DNA of 64,000 nt from Channallabes apus. Taxonomy: Eukaryota > Chordata > Actinopteri > Siluriformes > Clariidae. The notes under the pieces are model-generated. The model was not told the origin of the DNA, made no database searches, and saw only the letters and a program-made list of their open reading frames with translations. Below, piece by piece: positions 1 to 14,426 of the stretch. Position numbers and translations under genes: made by a program. Where the stretch lies: contig CM060114.1 of NCBI GenBank assembly GCA_030522415.1, forward strand, positions 27,183,804 to 27,247,803, in the 5' to 3' direction. How positions within the stretch are numbered: the first letter of the stretch is position 1; the number at the start of each line of letters is the position of its first letter.

Positions 1-45
1 ATACTTCTACTCAAGTAATGAATGTGAATACTTTTGACACCACTG
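1..45. mobile_element. Terminal fragment of a hAT element
   Basis: The first 45 bases are almost identical to the right end of the hAT element that finishes at 26227 (one clear mismatch, aatgaatg versus aatgcatg), and both end in GACACCACTG. The rest of this copy lies left of the window, so its target duplication cannot be checked. Confidence 0.75.
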
Positions 46-54
46 GTGTGTATA

Positions 55-63
<9 letters not shown>

Positions 64-128
<65 letters not shown>
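64..128. repeat. (TA)n microsatellite
   Basis: An uninterrupted TA run followed by TG-rich sequence. The Tc1 element at 171-1779 is inserted into this AT/TG tract; the tract resumes after the element at 1780. Confidence 0.95.
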
Positions 129-138
<10 letters not shown>

Positions 139-170
139 ATGTATATAATGTGTGTGTGTATATATATATA

Positions 171-1776
171 CAGTGGTGTGAAAAACTATTTGCCCCCCTC
201 CTGATTTCTTATTCTTTTGCATGTTTGTCACACAAAATGTTTCTGATCATCAAACAGATTTAACTATTAGTCAAAGATAACACAAGCAAAAACAAAATGC
301 AGTTTTTAAATGAGGGGTTTTATTATTTAGGGAGAAAAAAATTCCAAACCTACATGGCCCTGTGTGAAAAAGTAATTGCCCCATGAACCTAATAACTGGT
401 TGGGCCACCCTTAGCAGCAATAACTGCAATCAAGCGTTTGCGATAACTTGCAACGAGTCTTTTACAGCGCTCTGGAGGAATTTTGGCCCACTCATCTTTG
501 CAGAATTGTTGTAATTCATCTTTATTTGAGGGTTTTCTAGCATGAACCGCCTTTTTAAGGTCATGCCACAACATCTCAATAGGATTCAGGTCAGGACTTT
601 GACTAGGCCACTCCAAAGTCTTCATTTTGTTTTTCTTCAGCCATTCAGAGGTGGATTTGCTGGTGTGTTTTGGGTCATTGTCCTGCTGCAGCACCCAAGA
701 TCGCTTCAGCTTGAGTTGATGAACAGATGGCCGGACATTCTCCTTCAGGATTTTTTGGTAGACAGTAGAATTCATGGTTCCATCTATCACAGCAAGCCTT
801 CCAGGTCCTGAGCAAAACAACCCCAGATCATCACACTACCACCACCATATTTTACTGTTGGTATGATGTTCTTTTTCTGAAATGCTGTGTTACTTTTACG
901 CCAGATGTAACGGGACACGCACCTTCCAAAAAGTTCAACTTTTGTCTCGTCGGTCCACAAGGTATTTTCCCAAAAGTCTTGGCAATCATTGAGTTGTTTT
1001 TTAGCAAAATTGAGACGAGCCTTAATGTTCTTTTTGCTTAAAAGTGGTTTGCGCCTTGGAAATTTGCCATGCAGGCCGTTTTTGCCCAGTCTCTTTCTTA
1101 TGGTGGAGTCGTGAACACTGACCTTAATTGAGGCAAGTGAGACCTGCAGTTCTTTAGATGTTGTCATTTTGTGGCCTCTCGGATGAGTTGTCTCTGCGCT
1201 CTTGGGATAATTTTGGTCGGCCGGCCACTCCTGGGAAGGTTCACAACTGTTCCATGTTTTTGCCATTTGTGGATAATGGCTCTCTCTGTGGTTCGCTGGA
1301 GTCCCAAAGCTTTAGAAATGGCTTTATAACCTTTACCAGACTGATAGATCTCAATTACTTTTGTTCTCATTTGTTCCTGAATTTCTTTGGATCTTGGCAT
1401 GATGTCTAGCTTTTGAGGTGCTTTTGGTCTACTTCTCTGTGTCAGGTAGCTCCTATTTAAGTGATTTCTTGATTGAAACAGGTGTGGCAGTAATCAGGCC
1501 TGGGGGTGACTACAGAAATTGAACTCAGGTGTGATAAACCACAGTTAAGTTATTTTTTAACAAGGGGGGCAATCACTTTTTCACACTGGGCCATGTAGAT
1601 TTGGAGTTTTTTTTCTCCCTTAATAACGTAAACCTTCATTTAAAAACTGCATTTTGTGTTCATTTATGTTATCTTTGACTAATAGTTAACGGTTTTTGAT
1701 GAGCAGAAACATTTAAGTGTGACAAACATGCAAAAGAGTAAGAAATCAGGAAGGGGGCAAATAATTTTTCACACCA

Positions 1777-1779
<3 letters not shown>
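171..1779 (-). mobile_element. Tc1/mariner element, copy 1 (long IR/DR repeats, dead transposase)
   Basis: The element starts CAGTGGTGTG, ends CACACCACTG and is flanked by TA on both sides. Both terminal inverted repeats are about 215 bp (171 to about 384, and about 1565 to 1779). Each carries an outer and an inner direct repeat (GGGGCAA...TTTTTCACAC), the IR/DR layout known from fish Tc1 transposons such as Sleeping Beauty. The transposase inside, on the minus strand, is frameshifted. It is the same family as the copy at 31614-33100. Because the termini look complete, this copy could in principle be moved by a transposase supplied from elsewhere. Confidence 0.93.
389..1400 (-). pseudogene. 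Tc1 transposase pseudogene, copy 1
   Basis: The minus-strand reading starts at 1400 with MPRSKEIQEQ, giving a helix-turn-helix N-terminus. Continuity is lost near 1165, where about 9 bases present in the 31876 copy are replaced by 2 (net -7). It is lost again near 805, where 4 bases are missing just after the GCFA residues. The remaining blocks (787-1266 and 389-820) keep the WTDET first-aspartate motif, the DNDPKHT second-aspartate motif and the SPDLNPIE glutamate motif. All catalytic residues are therefore recognisable but are spread over three frames. No functional full-length transposase can be made from this copy. Confidence 0.9.

Positions 1780-1850
<71 letters not shown>
1780..1850. 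repeat. (AT)n(GT)n microsatellite
   Basis: An AT run followed by a GT run. It is the right-hand continuation of the tract into which Tc1 copy 1 inserted. Confidence 0.95.
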
Positions 1851-1961
1851 ATATAAAATATGTATGTATATATATATACATATATATGTTATATAGTGGT
1901 GTTATAATAATGAATTCGCAGAAGTGACCTTGTGGGATGTGTGTGTGTGTGTGTGGATCAG

Positions 1962-2045
1962 GAGTATCAGAAGCAGAGTTTGAGCTTCTGGACAAAACAG
2001 ACGGTCTGATTGTGGAGCTAGCACAATTAAAAACAGAATACAGAA
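1962..2045 (+). other. Possible anonymous coding exon
   Basis: Between an AG (1960-1961, after a TG-rich tract) and a GTGAGA donor-like site (2046) there are 84 bases readable as a charged, heptad-like peptide (VSEAEFELLDK..LIVELAQLKTEYR). This gives an exon of phase 1 at both ends. The composition looks protein-like and coiled-coil-like, but I do not recognise a family and see no partner exon. It may be chance or a relic. Confidence 0.15.
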
Positions 2046-3617
2046 GTGAGATCTTCATCCCCACATGTCCTCAGTTCTCAGGTCACCGCTCGGGACCCGT
2101 CGTAACTTTGCTCTCATTGTCAGCATTCCTGAGTAAGTCCCTCCGCAGTAGCTGCGATCTGCAGTACGTCATTCACAGAGATCCTCCGCAGCAGTGATGC
2201 GTGTACAGAATTACACACGCTCTCGTCTCCGCTTCGCCCGGGTGTTGGCAGGAAGCCACGCTGACGTTGCGCAAGATTCCGTTTCAAACACGGAATAGTG
2301 AGCACTTTGTGGGCCTCATTTATCAATCTTTCAGCAAAGTTGTGTGTAAGTAATTCGATAGAGTCGAGGTTTACATTAGTTAGTCTTCGTGTGTGTGAGA
2401 GAGAGTGTGAGTGAGTTTTGGCTCCTCGATTGTTGAAATCATCCCGGTTTTAGAAATGCACTATTCATAGTGAATACAGCTTCCTAAGTGGTCAATTTGT
2501 ATCATTCTTTTTTTTTTTTTATGATCTGCCAACGTGGGCCATGTTAAAAAAAAACAATACACACACACACACGGCAGGTTAGTCAGAAGGTGGTGCTGAA
2601 TTTTGTATAAAAACACTAAAACAATACTTCCAGCTTATGTACAAAAACCATTCACTATGTCCAAACGCATTAATTGATGAAGATTTAAAAGAAAAAAACT
2701 AATGTGGGCTTCTGGGTTTTGCATGAAAATAGAAAGAAGATAAGTGTTACAAAGTTACAACAAGAACTCTCCAGCACACTCAGTAAAACCTAACAGCTGT
2801 TTTACTTATAAATCTGTATCTAACGCTACTGATTGTTTCCAAAGCAAGGAGTTCTTGGCATGCAAATATTTTATTCTTTTGTAATCTCATTAACAATTTT
2901 TTTTTTTATAGTTTTGTACATAACACAGACATGATAAACATATTTAACATTTGCACTAAGGATAAAGACTTTGCCTAAGACTTTTGCCCAGTACTGTATG
3001 TAGTTGCACCTCATCATTTAATCATACTGACAACGAAAAAAATATATATAATAAAATGTATAATATTAGATATATTAAAGCGAGTGTAGAGTAAGGGACA
3101 TGTCTGTTAACAATGTCAGGTCTCTGCATTTGTGCAGAGCAGGAAGTTTTCCTCTTCAGGGAAGTTTTAGGACTAACTAACTGCTTTTTTTTTTTTTTTT
3201 GTAGAAAATGGTGGAAAATGTACACGTGGATGATGTAACCTGCACGTGAGTGAGAGTAGATTGAGGAGAAGTAGTTTAAAGAGTCTTTAAATGTATTTAA
3301 GTATCAAAAGTAGTGAGCTATTTTTTAAGCTCACTGTAGCCTTAGAGTTCATTCATACTAGACACTCGGACCTTTGTCCCAGTATGATTGTGTAATATTA
3401 ATGCTCCATATCAGCATGCTGTGAGTCAAAATAAAAAAGTGGTCTCAAGCATTGTATAGTGGGACGACCTGAATGAAATATGAAAGCTAAATGTACATGA
3501 ACACGGACATGGTCTTGACATTTTCTTTTCTGAAATAACTTTATTAGGTCTTTGCGTGAAGGTTGACTTCCTTGTTCTTTCATTCACTTTGTTGTTATTG
3601 GCTTATGCAAACCCATT
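2046..3617. other. No gene seen
   Basis: AT-rich sequence with poly-T runs (about 2508-2520, 2898-2908 and 3186-3200). The segment at about 2950-2998 (CTAAGACTTTTG..CAGTACTGTA) resembles the inverted end of the dispersed repeat at 9557-10076 and is probably a fragment of it. Otherwise I see nothing assignable. Confidence 0.5.
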
Positions 3618-3619
3618 TA

Positions 3620-3948
3620 CAGGTTGTCCCCCCGAGTTACGAACGAGCGCCGTTCTTAAGTCCGATTTGTTCTTAAGTTCGACAAAGTGAGTCTTATATG
3701 CCTTTGACACAAATATACAATGTAAATGCATACCAATCCACTTGACTAAATCTGTCCTCTTTCCCTACTCTGCCAACATGTGGCCAAAAACCATAATCGT
3801 GCCTAAAGAAATGAATCTCGCCGTTTTGAAATATGGATTATTCAACATTAGGACAGCTTTATAGGACAGCCAATTTATATCATTGTGCTCTTGGACTGAT
3901 TCATTGAAACCGATGAGGCCGCGCACACACTAGCGCGCGCGCACACAT

Positions 3949-4001
<53 letters not shown>

Positions 4002-4195
4002 ATACCGGACTTAAGCATTTTATACATTCACTTACACACTGAAAATATTATATATAATTGTAAATATTAATATCTGGTGCACTGCAGTGTCTATTTTTTT
4101 GTTCGATACACATGAGCTGCTACTTCTGTGATTGAACTGGAGGTAGAACCGTGGTCCATTCATAACTCAAATGTTTGTAAGTCAGGGAATACCTG
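3620..4195. mobile_element. Nonautonomous TA-flanked MITE
   Basis: Imperfect terminal inverted repeats, CAGGTTGTCCCCCCGAGTTACGAAC at the left and the complement of GTTTGTAAGTCAGGGAATACCTG at the right, are bounded by TA at 3618-3619 and 4196-4197. The interior carries a (CA)n tract (about 3949-3999) and no ORF. A TA duplication and a TIR starting CAGG are typical of Tc1/mariner-type MITEs. Confidence 0.7.
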
Positions 4196-4197
4196 TA

Positions 4198-7060
<2,863 letters not shown>

Positions 7061-8396
7061 CAGCTGTCCAATTACAGGCCAATATCAAACCTCCCCTTTA
7101 TCTGTAAGATTCTGGAAAAGATAGTAGCGGAGCAGCTATGCTCATATCTACACAGAAATGGCATACATGAACTGTATCAGTCAGGATTTAGGCCTCATCA
7201 CAGCACAGAAACAGCACTTGTTAAAGTAGTAAATGACCTCCTATTGGCCTCTGATCAGGGTTGTGTAACTATGCTTGTATTACTCGACCTCAGTGCAGCT
7301 TTTGACACCATTGATCATGCTATTCTTCTTCACAGATTAGAAAATGTAGTAGGAATTAAGGGTACAGCCCTCTTCTGGCTCAGATCCTATTTGACCGATC
7401 GTTATCAGTATGTAGACTTAAATGGTGATTATTCTGCATGTTCTCTAGTGGAGTTTGGCGTTCCGCAGTGTTCAGTTTTAGGCCCACTGCTTTTTTCCCT
7501 TTACATGTTTCCTCTGGGCAACATAATCCGTAAGCATGGTATTAGTTTTCATTGTTATGCTGACAACACACAGCTATACGTCTCAACAAAACCTGATGAG
7601 AAAAACCATCTTACTAAAGTTGAGCAATGTGTGCAGGACATAAGAAATTGGATGCTAATTAACTTCCTTCTGCTTAATCCGGATAAGACAGAAGTTCTAG
7701 TCATAGGACCGCATACAGCTAGAAGTAAAATCTTAGATCACACCGTAACTTTAGATGGCCTTTCTGTTCCATCAAGTGCAACAGTAAAAGACCTCGGCGT
7801 GATTATAGATTCCAGCCTTTCATTTGAAGCTCATGTAGATAATATCACCAGGATAGCATTCTTTCACCTCAGAAATATTGCCAAGATAAGAAATATATTG
7901 TCGCTAAACGATGCAGAAAAACTAGTTCATGCTTTTATCACTTCTAGGTTGGACTATTGTAATGCCTTACTGTCTGGTTGTTCAGTTAGGTGCATAAACA
8001 AGCTTCAGCTAGTCCAGAATGCAGCAGCGAGAGTCCTCACTAGAACCAGAAGATATGAGCACATCACCCCTATCCTATCTTCACTGCATTGGCTCCCTGT
8101 GAAGTTTCGCATTGATTTTAAAATACTACTCTTGACATATAAAGCATTAAATGGTCTTGCGCCGCAGTATCTGAGCGAACTGCTAGGTCTTACGATTCGC
8201 CACGCCTACTTCGGTCAAAGGATGCAGGCTGCTTGTCAGTACCGCGTATTATGAAAACTACAGCTGGGGGCAGAGCTTTTTCTTACAAAGCCCCAAAATT
8301 ATGGAATAGTCTTCCAAATAGTGTTCGGGACTCAGACACAGTCTCAGTGTTTAAGTCTAGGCTAAAAACCTATTTATTTAGCCAAGCATTTTTATA
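7061..8396 (+). pseudogene. L2 reverse transcriptase remnant
   Basis: An open frame runs from upstream of 7244 to 8254 and covers most RT motifs: [25 protein letters not shown], then [11 protein letters not shown] and [10 protein letters not shown]. In the related copy at 21713-23818 the last two read [11 protein letters not shown] and CYADDTQLY. Here the second catalytic aspartate is Asn and the Gly of the PQG motif is Cys, so the enzyme should be inactive even where the frame is open. A frameshift near 8205-8225 moves the conserved C-terminal segment (GGRAFSY.APKLWNSLP) into another frame, ending about 8396. Confidence 0.88.
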
Positions 8397-9397
8397 AATA
8401 GATTTGCCATAAGGTAAAGGAGCAGATCTGGGGGACTCATGGACGTAGAGTATTATGGTGAACTGGTATGTTTAGATGTTGTCTTCCTCAGTCTCATTTG
8501 ATCACTCAGGTTTGTTGACGGTGAGGTGATTGTTTGCTTTACATCTCAGGGAGCCCTCATGTTTGTGTTTCCTTCTGGCTCTCCCTTTTAGTTATGCTGT
8601 CATAGTTAGTCCTGCTGGAGTCCCTGCTTGCACTCTACAGTAAATATACATTCACATTATACATTGTGACTGTGACCATACCTAATTGCAATCTCTCCTC
8701 CTCTTCTCTTTCTCCCCCTCTTTCTCTTTCCTCTCTCCCCCTGTCTCCCCCTTTCACTCTTTCTCTCTCTCTCTCTCTGTCTAGCTACACATGTCATTCC
8801 TGAGCTGCCAGTGATCCAGACTCCCTCTGCCCTCCGGACCTGTCTGATCCATCCTGGTGCCCCGTTTCTGGTTGGAGGTCTCGTCGCATGGATGCCCCGT
8901 GTGTCTCTTTGGGATGCGTCTGGTGTCTGGGGATGATTCTATCTACTTAGAAGACGGTTCTGGCCTCGACTGGTGTTGTCAGCTGTTTCTCTGAGGACTT
9001 GACAATTCGATAGTTCAGGACTGGAACTTTCTACAAGTCTATCTGAGTCTCCAATAACTACTGGACTCCATTTTACATCAACTATTATAGCTGAACCTAA
9101 CACTTAACACTGTATAAATGCAGATAATTTCCTGCTATCTGTTTCACCCAGATGAGGATGGGTTCCCTGTTGAGTCTGGTTCCTCTCAAGGTTTCTTCCT
9201 ATTAACATCTCAGGAAGTTTTTCCTTGCCACTGTCGCCCTCGGGCTTGCTCACCAGGGACTATCTGAACATTTTGATTCATACACATTCACATTCCATAC
9301 AAACTTAAATAATTCTTTTGATTGTGTAAAGCTGTTTTGAGACAATGTCAATTGTTAAAAGCGCTATACAAATAAAACTGAATTGAATTGAATAAAA
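7061..9397 (+). mobile_element. 5'-truncated L2-clade LINE
   Basis: The element begins inside the reverse transcriptase ([10 protein letters not shown]). It continues through the RT C-terminus and a long 3' UTR, and ends in the sequence shared with the L2 at about 25020-25075: GACAATG..ATTGTTAAAAGCGCTATA, then an (ATTGA)n tail. 5' truncation is normal for LINEs. The 3' UTR contains a CT-rich tract at about 8690-8780. Confidence 0.9.
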
Positions 9398-9556
9398 GCA
9401 GGAAAGCTGTTCTGCTGCACCAGATGTGAGCCCTAAAGCAATTTTAAATGTCTTCATTTTAAAGATTTAAACATGACTACATAATCTGCACATAAAATTG
9501 CAGAAGCTTATGATATGTAGCTGATTAAAAACAAGGTCCAAATTAGTAAGTATAGT

Positions 9557-10076
9557 TACTGTGCTAAAGTCTTGTCTCACTTCTCATTTCTTCTTATTTT
9601 GCTTACAAAGAGCTAGACTTTTTGTATTCTTGAGGAACAGTTCTCAAGCCTTCCTGGAAGAATGTTTTGACTCTCATTTTTGGCAACTTTTTATTTATTT
9701 TATTTTTTTTATCTCAGTCCATTTTTACCTGACCAGTTTCAGAGGAATGTTTTTTGTTTGTTAAGACATACAATGGCCTATGAATCATTCAAGCATAAAT
9801 AACCATCTAGCTTAAGGGATGAACCAGTGAGAAACAGGTGGAGATGATGACAGATGTAGATCAGGTCAGTAGACTGGTGATGAATGCTGCGTGGTTGGAA
9901 AAAACAAGAGGGGAAATGAGGGTGCTACTAATGTTGATACATAAACAACAATTTATTTGTTATTTTATCTTTATTTTGTGGTCTATCTCAGTAAAACATG
10001 TTCTATTTGTTTAATTTATCTATATAATTTAATATGAATAAATGAGGAGCTCATGATCGTTGCACAGTACTGTATG
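9557..10076. mobile_element. Dispersed MITE-like repeat, copy 1
   Basis: About 520 bp that matches 53262-53780 over its whole length. Shared blocks include AGTTTCAGAGGA, CCTATGAATCAT, CCAGTGAGAAACAGGTG and GAGGGGAAATGAGG. The ends are roughly inverted (ACTGTGCTAAAGTCTTG and ..TTGCACAGTACTGTA). There is no coding capacity, so this is probably a nonautonomous DNA transposon. Confidence 0.65.
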
Positions 10077-11796
10077 TTAATTTATACAAACTCGTGATCT
10101 TTTTAAAGCTAAAAAACATTTCCCAAACTAAATGACTTTACATCAATACATTTTTTTTGTCTCCATTATTATGTTTACTCCAGATAGATGCTGGTTTTGG
10201 TTCTAGAGGTCAAGGACACCTGTCCCATGTAATACTTCCTGCCTGTGTGCCCTTGTTACAATAGGTAGGACTCATTGTTTGCTTGGATCATGTGTCCAGC
10301 AGTCACATTAAAGTCATTGAAGCATAGATGATCGTAAGCGAAAAATTTGTTACCAATTGCTATTGTTTTACACAGTAGGAAGGCAAAAAAGATGTGGGTG
10401 TGTAGACCTGTAATAACCCAGGTCAGAAACCTTAAACACATTGAGAATATCAGTGAAAAGATGTACACACACTCTGAACATGTGGCAGGCTAAGGCTGTA
10501 GGTTGTTCTTACATACACACACACACACCGGCCACTACATTAGGTACACCTTGCTAGTACTGTGTTGGACACACTTTTTTTTCTTCAGAACAAGGTGCTG
10601 GAAACATTCCTTGAACAATACATAAAGAATATTTAAACATGATAGCATCAGGCAGTTGCTGAAGATTTGTCGACCGTACATCCAGGAAACTAATCTTCAG
10701 TTTCACTACAACCCAAAGGTGCTCTACTGGATGGAGATCTGGTGACCGCAGAGGCCGTTTGAGTACAGTGAACTCACTGTCCTGTTCAAGAAACCAGGTT
10801 AAGATGATTTTAGACTTTGAGCTCTAATTATTTAAAAAGGTGTAAGGTGAGATTGTGATCATTTAGCACGACTAAACTGGAAACCCACAAATAGTCACAA
10901 ACAGTAAACGGATCTGACAGTTAATAGAGCACTATAAACTGATCAACCAGCAATGCGGCATCTATCATATTTCCGAAAAACAAAAACACCATTGCACACA
11001 TACAGTATGTATGTAGCTTTTTTTGCATTTGCATTAATTACTATGCAGTCTTTGGTATTCTGCTTAAAAATCTCAAAAAACACATTAGTTGTCAATTCAA
11101 ACATTAATTTAGTCACCAAAAAATGCATTGCCTGGCCAAGAACAAAAAACTAAAATAAAAATCTCAATTTCAGAAGGTCACATTATTGGTCAGCGTCATA
11201 AGCACACAAGTGCACATGCTATCCCAGTGCTGGCCCAAATTATTAGGAATTACTTAAATTTTTTTAGCTAATCAGGGCTTGAGATGGCAGTTTATTATAT
11301 TTCCCCGTCTAGTCAAGAATAAACTCAGTGTCATGGTTAAGAAACGCAAAACTTATTAACATAACACAGCACATCTTATACGATATACATATAATTCCGA
11401 TGATATCTAAATTTATGAACATCTAAGGCAAGAAGGTGTTGTGGCATTTCTTTGAAATTGCAGGAGATACAGTATGTTGTTCGCCATTGCACTTTGCCCA
11501 AAAGGTGTTATTCAGTGGGTGAGTGGCGTTGGCAACTTTAGCTATTCTTAGTAATAACGAATTGAGTGTTGCAAGGTTTGCAAGTGTAGAAAAACAAGTC
11601 ATAATACAACTCACAACATTTGCTTTTGATTTCAGTTTTTTAGCTTGCTAAATCAAATGTTAAATGATTTTAGCAACATCCAGCACAAATGTACAGTAGA
11701 ACATTAATTATAAGGTGGCTCAACAGTTGTGTAAAAGGCGTTATGAGGCGTTGACACCCACAGAGTCAGAGCAGAACTGGCTGCAGGAGAGAGAAA
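10077..11796. other. No gene seen; repeat fragment
   Basis: AT-rich sequence. The part at about 10525-10760 begins GGCCACTACATTAGGTACACC and resembles fragments at about 18815 (CACTGGCCACTATGGTAATG) and about 48823 (CACTGGCCCTTATATTAGGAACACC), probably ends of one old DNA-transposon family. The rest is unassigned. Confidence 0.45.
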
Positions 11797-12409
11797 TGCC
11801 TCTTTTCCACTGCATAGTACGGCACAGCACGGTTCAGTACAGCTCACCAGCTCACGGTTCAGTACAGCTCGGCTCAGTTTGGCTCGGTTTGTGCTTCCAC
11901 TGCAGTTTAGTAAGGCTTTAGAGTGGGCGGGATTATTCACGTGTCGTTTTAGTTGCGGCGCCTCTACTGCCGTGACATCATCGTAAACGCGCCACAAACA
12001 AACACACAACAATGGAGCATATCGATGGCATGGTGTTCTTCATTCTCAGCATGTGGATGTTTTTAACAGCGTGACGAAGGAGTTTTTTTCAAAAGAGGCT
12101 GATGGAAGAAAATTTTTGGTTAATACAAAAAGGTGCGTCCGATCCTTCTATGGCTGTTCTAAATATAGCGGTTCTGTTGTGTCTCGTGTCGCAAGTTCAG
12201 TGACGCAGTAATGATGATTTTCTCCGGCTAATCAGTGACCAGCCGTGCTTACACGTCACGTTTTGGTAACGGTTCGGCGCGCTTGGAACCTCGGCCGAGG
12301 TGGTACTGAAAAAAGGAACAGGTACTATGTACTGTTCCCAGTGGATCACCCCCCAAAAGTGAGTAGAACTGAACCGTGTCGTGTCGTACTATGCAGTGGA
12401 AAAGCGCCA
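11797..12409. mobile_element. MITE with long inverted ends (Harbinger-like?)
   Basis: The left end TTTTCCACTGCATAGTACGG.. and the right end ..CGTACTATGCAGTGGAAAA are inverted repeats of roughly 45 bp, allowing mismatches. The flanks are AAA on the left and TAA on the right, an imperfect 3-bp duplication, so the superfamily call is tentative. The interior is GC-rich for this region and has no transposase. Confidence 0.6.
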
Positions 12410-12539
12410 TAACATTATTGTCAGGGACAGGTAGGCTGGATCCAGCAGCTTATCACATCGCACATCATAATACACTGGCTCATTATAGTGGAGATTAATT
12501 TTTAAAACCACATCATCTTTGTCTTTCGGTTGTTCCCTT

Positions 12540-14426
12540 TCAGGGGTCGCCACAGCGAATCATCTGCCTCGATCTAACCCTATCCTCTGCATCCTCTTCT
12601 CTCACACCAACTAACGTCATGTCCTCTCTCACTGCATCCATAAATCTCCTCTTTGGTCTTCCTCTAGACCAAAGCATCCTTCTACCGATATATTCACACT
12701 CTCTCCTCTGAACATGTCCAAACCACCTCAATCTGGCCTCTCTGACTTTATCTCCAAAACACCTAACATGGGTTGTCCCTCTGATGAACTCATTCTTGAT
12801 CCTATCCATCCTTGTCACTCCCAAAGAGAACCTCAACATCTTCAGCTGTGCTACCTCTAGCTCTGCCTCCTGTCTTTTCTTCAGTACCACTGTCTCTAAG
12901 CCATAGAGCATTGCTGGTCTCACCACTGTGCTGTACACCTTTCCTTTCATTCTCGCTGATACTCTTTTATCGCACAACACACCTGACACTTTTCTCCACC
13001 CATTCCAACATGCCTGTACTCGTCTCTTCACCTCCTTTGAACACTCTCCGTTGCTCTGGACCGTTGATCCTAAGTACTTAAAATCCTGCACCTTCTTTAC
13101 CTCTGCTCCCTGTAGCCTCACTGTTCCTCTTGGGTTTCTCTCATTCACACACATGTATTCCGTCTTGCTGCGGCTAACCTACATTCCTCTGCTTTCCAGA
13201 GCGTACCTCCACCTGTTCCCTGCTCTCGCTACAAAGCACAATGTCATCTGCAAACATCATAGTCCATGGAGACTCCTGTCTAACTTCATCTGTCATCCTG
13301 TCCATCACTAGAGCAAACAAAAAGGGGCTTAGAGCCGATCCTTGATGCAGACCCACATCACCTTGAACTCTTGTCACACCTACAGCACATCTTACCACTG
13401 TCTTACAGCTCTCATACATGTCCTGCACCACTCTAACATACTTCTCTGCCACTCCAGACTTCCTCATACAACACCACAGCTCCTCTCTCGGCACCCTGTC
13501 GTACGCTTTCTCTAAATCTACAAAGACACAATGCAACTCTTTATTACTTGTCTGTACTTCTCCACCAGCATCCTCAAACCAAATACTGCATCTGATGTAC
13601 TCTTTCTAGGCATAAAACCATATTGCTGCTCACAAATTCTCACCTCTGCCCTTAACCTAGCTTCCACTACTCTTTCCCACAGCTTCATTGTATGGCTCAT
13701 TAGCTTTATACCTCTGTAATTGCCACAGCTGTGCACATCTCCCTTGTTCTTAAAAATCAGCACCAATACACTTCTCCTCCAGTCCTCTGGAATCCTTTCA
13801 CTCTCCAAGATCTCGTTAAACAAACTAGTCAGAAACTCTACTGCCACCTCTCCTAAGCACTTCCATACCTCCACAGGTATGTCATCAGGACCAACAGCCT
13901 TTCCACTCTTCATCCTCTTCAACGCCCTTCTCACCTCAGTTTTACTAATATTTGCCACGTCCGGCTCCACAACAGTCACCTCTTCTACTCTTTGTTCTCT
14001 TTCGTTTTCCTCATTCATCAACTCCTCAAAGTACTCCTTCCATCTTCCCATCACCCTTCTGGCATCTGTCAGTACATTTCCATCTCTATCTTTAATCACT
14101 CTAACCTGCTGCACATCCTTCCCATCTCTATCTCTTTGCCTCGCCAACCTGTACAGATCCACCTCTCCCTCCTTACTGTCCAGCCTAGCATACAAGTCCT
14201 CATATGCTCTTTGTTTGGCCTTTGCCACTTCTACCTTCACCTTACGCTGCATCTCCCTGTACTCCTGTCTACTCTCTTCAGTCCTATCAGTGTCCCACTT
14301 CTTCTTAGCTAGCCCCATTCTCTGTATACACTCCTGGACTTCATCATTCCACCACCAAGTCTCCTTGTCCCCTTTTCCCTTACCTGATGATACACCAAGT
14401 ACTCTCTTACCTGTCTCCCTGATCAC
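12540..14426 (-). pseudogene. RTE reverse transcriptase, frameshifted
   Basis: The block at 13518-14426 carries the linker and the first RT motifs (GPDDIPVEVWK, NYRGIKLMSH, QYGFMPRKST). A frameshift near 13525 leads to 13174-13536 with VFVDLEKAYDRVP, GLHQGSALSPFLFALVMD and an intact FADDIVLC catalytic box. A further frameshift and a TAG near 13170 lead to 12540-13154 with FKYLGSTVQ, KGKVYSTVVRPAMLYG and the DRVRSRQMI..GDP end. The catalytic residues are preserved, but at least two frameshifts and one stop make this copy nonfunctional. Confidence 0.87.

Noticed and set aside
7..263. ORFs of Tyr-Ile and His-Thr repeats on both strands
   Set aside because: They are translations of the TA/TG microsatellite.
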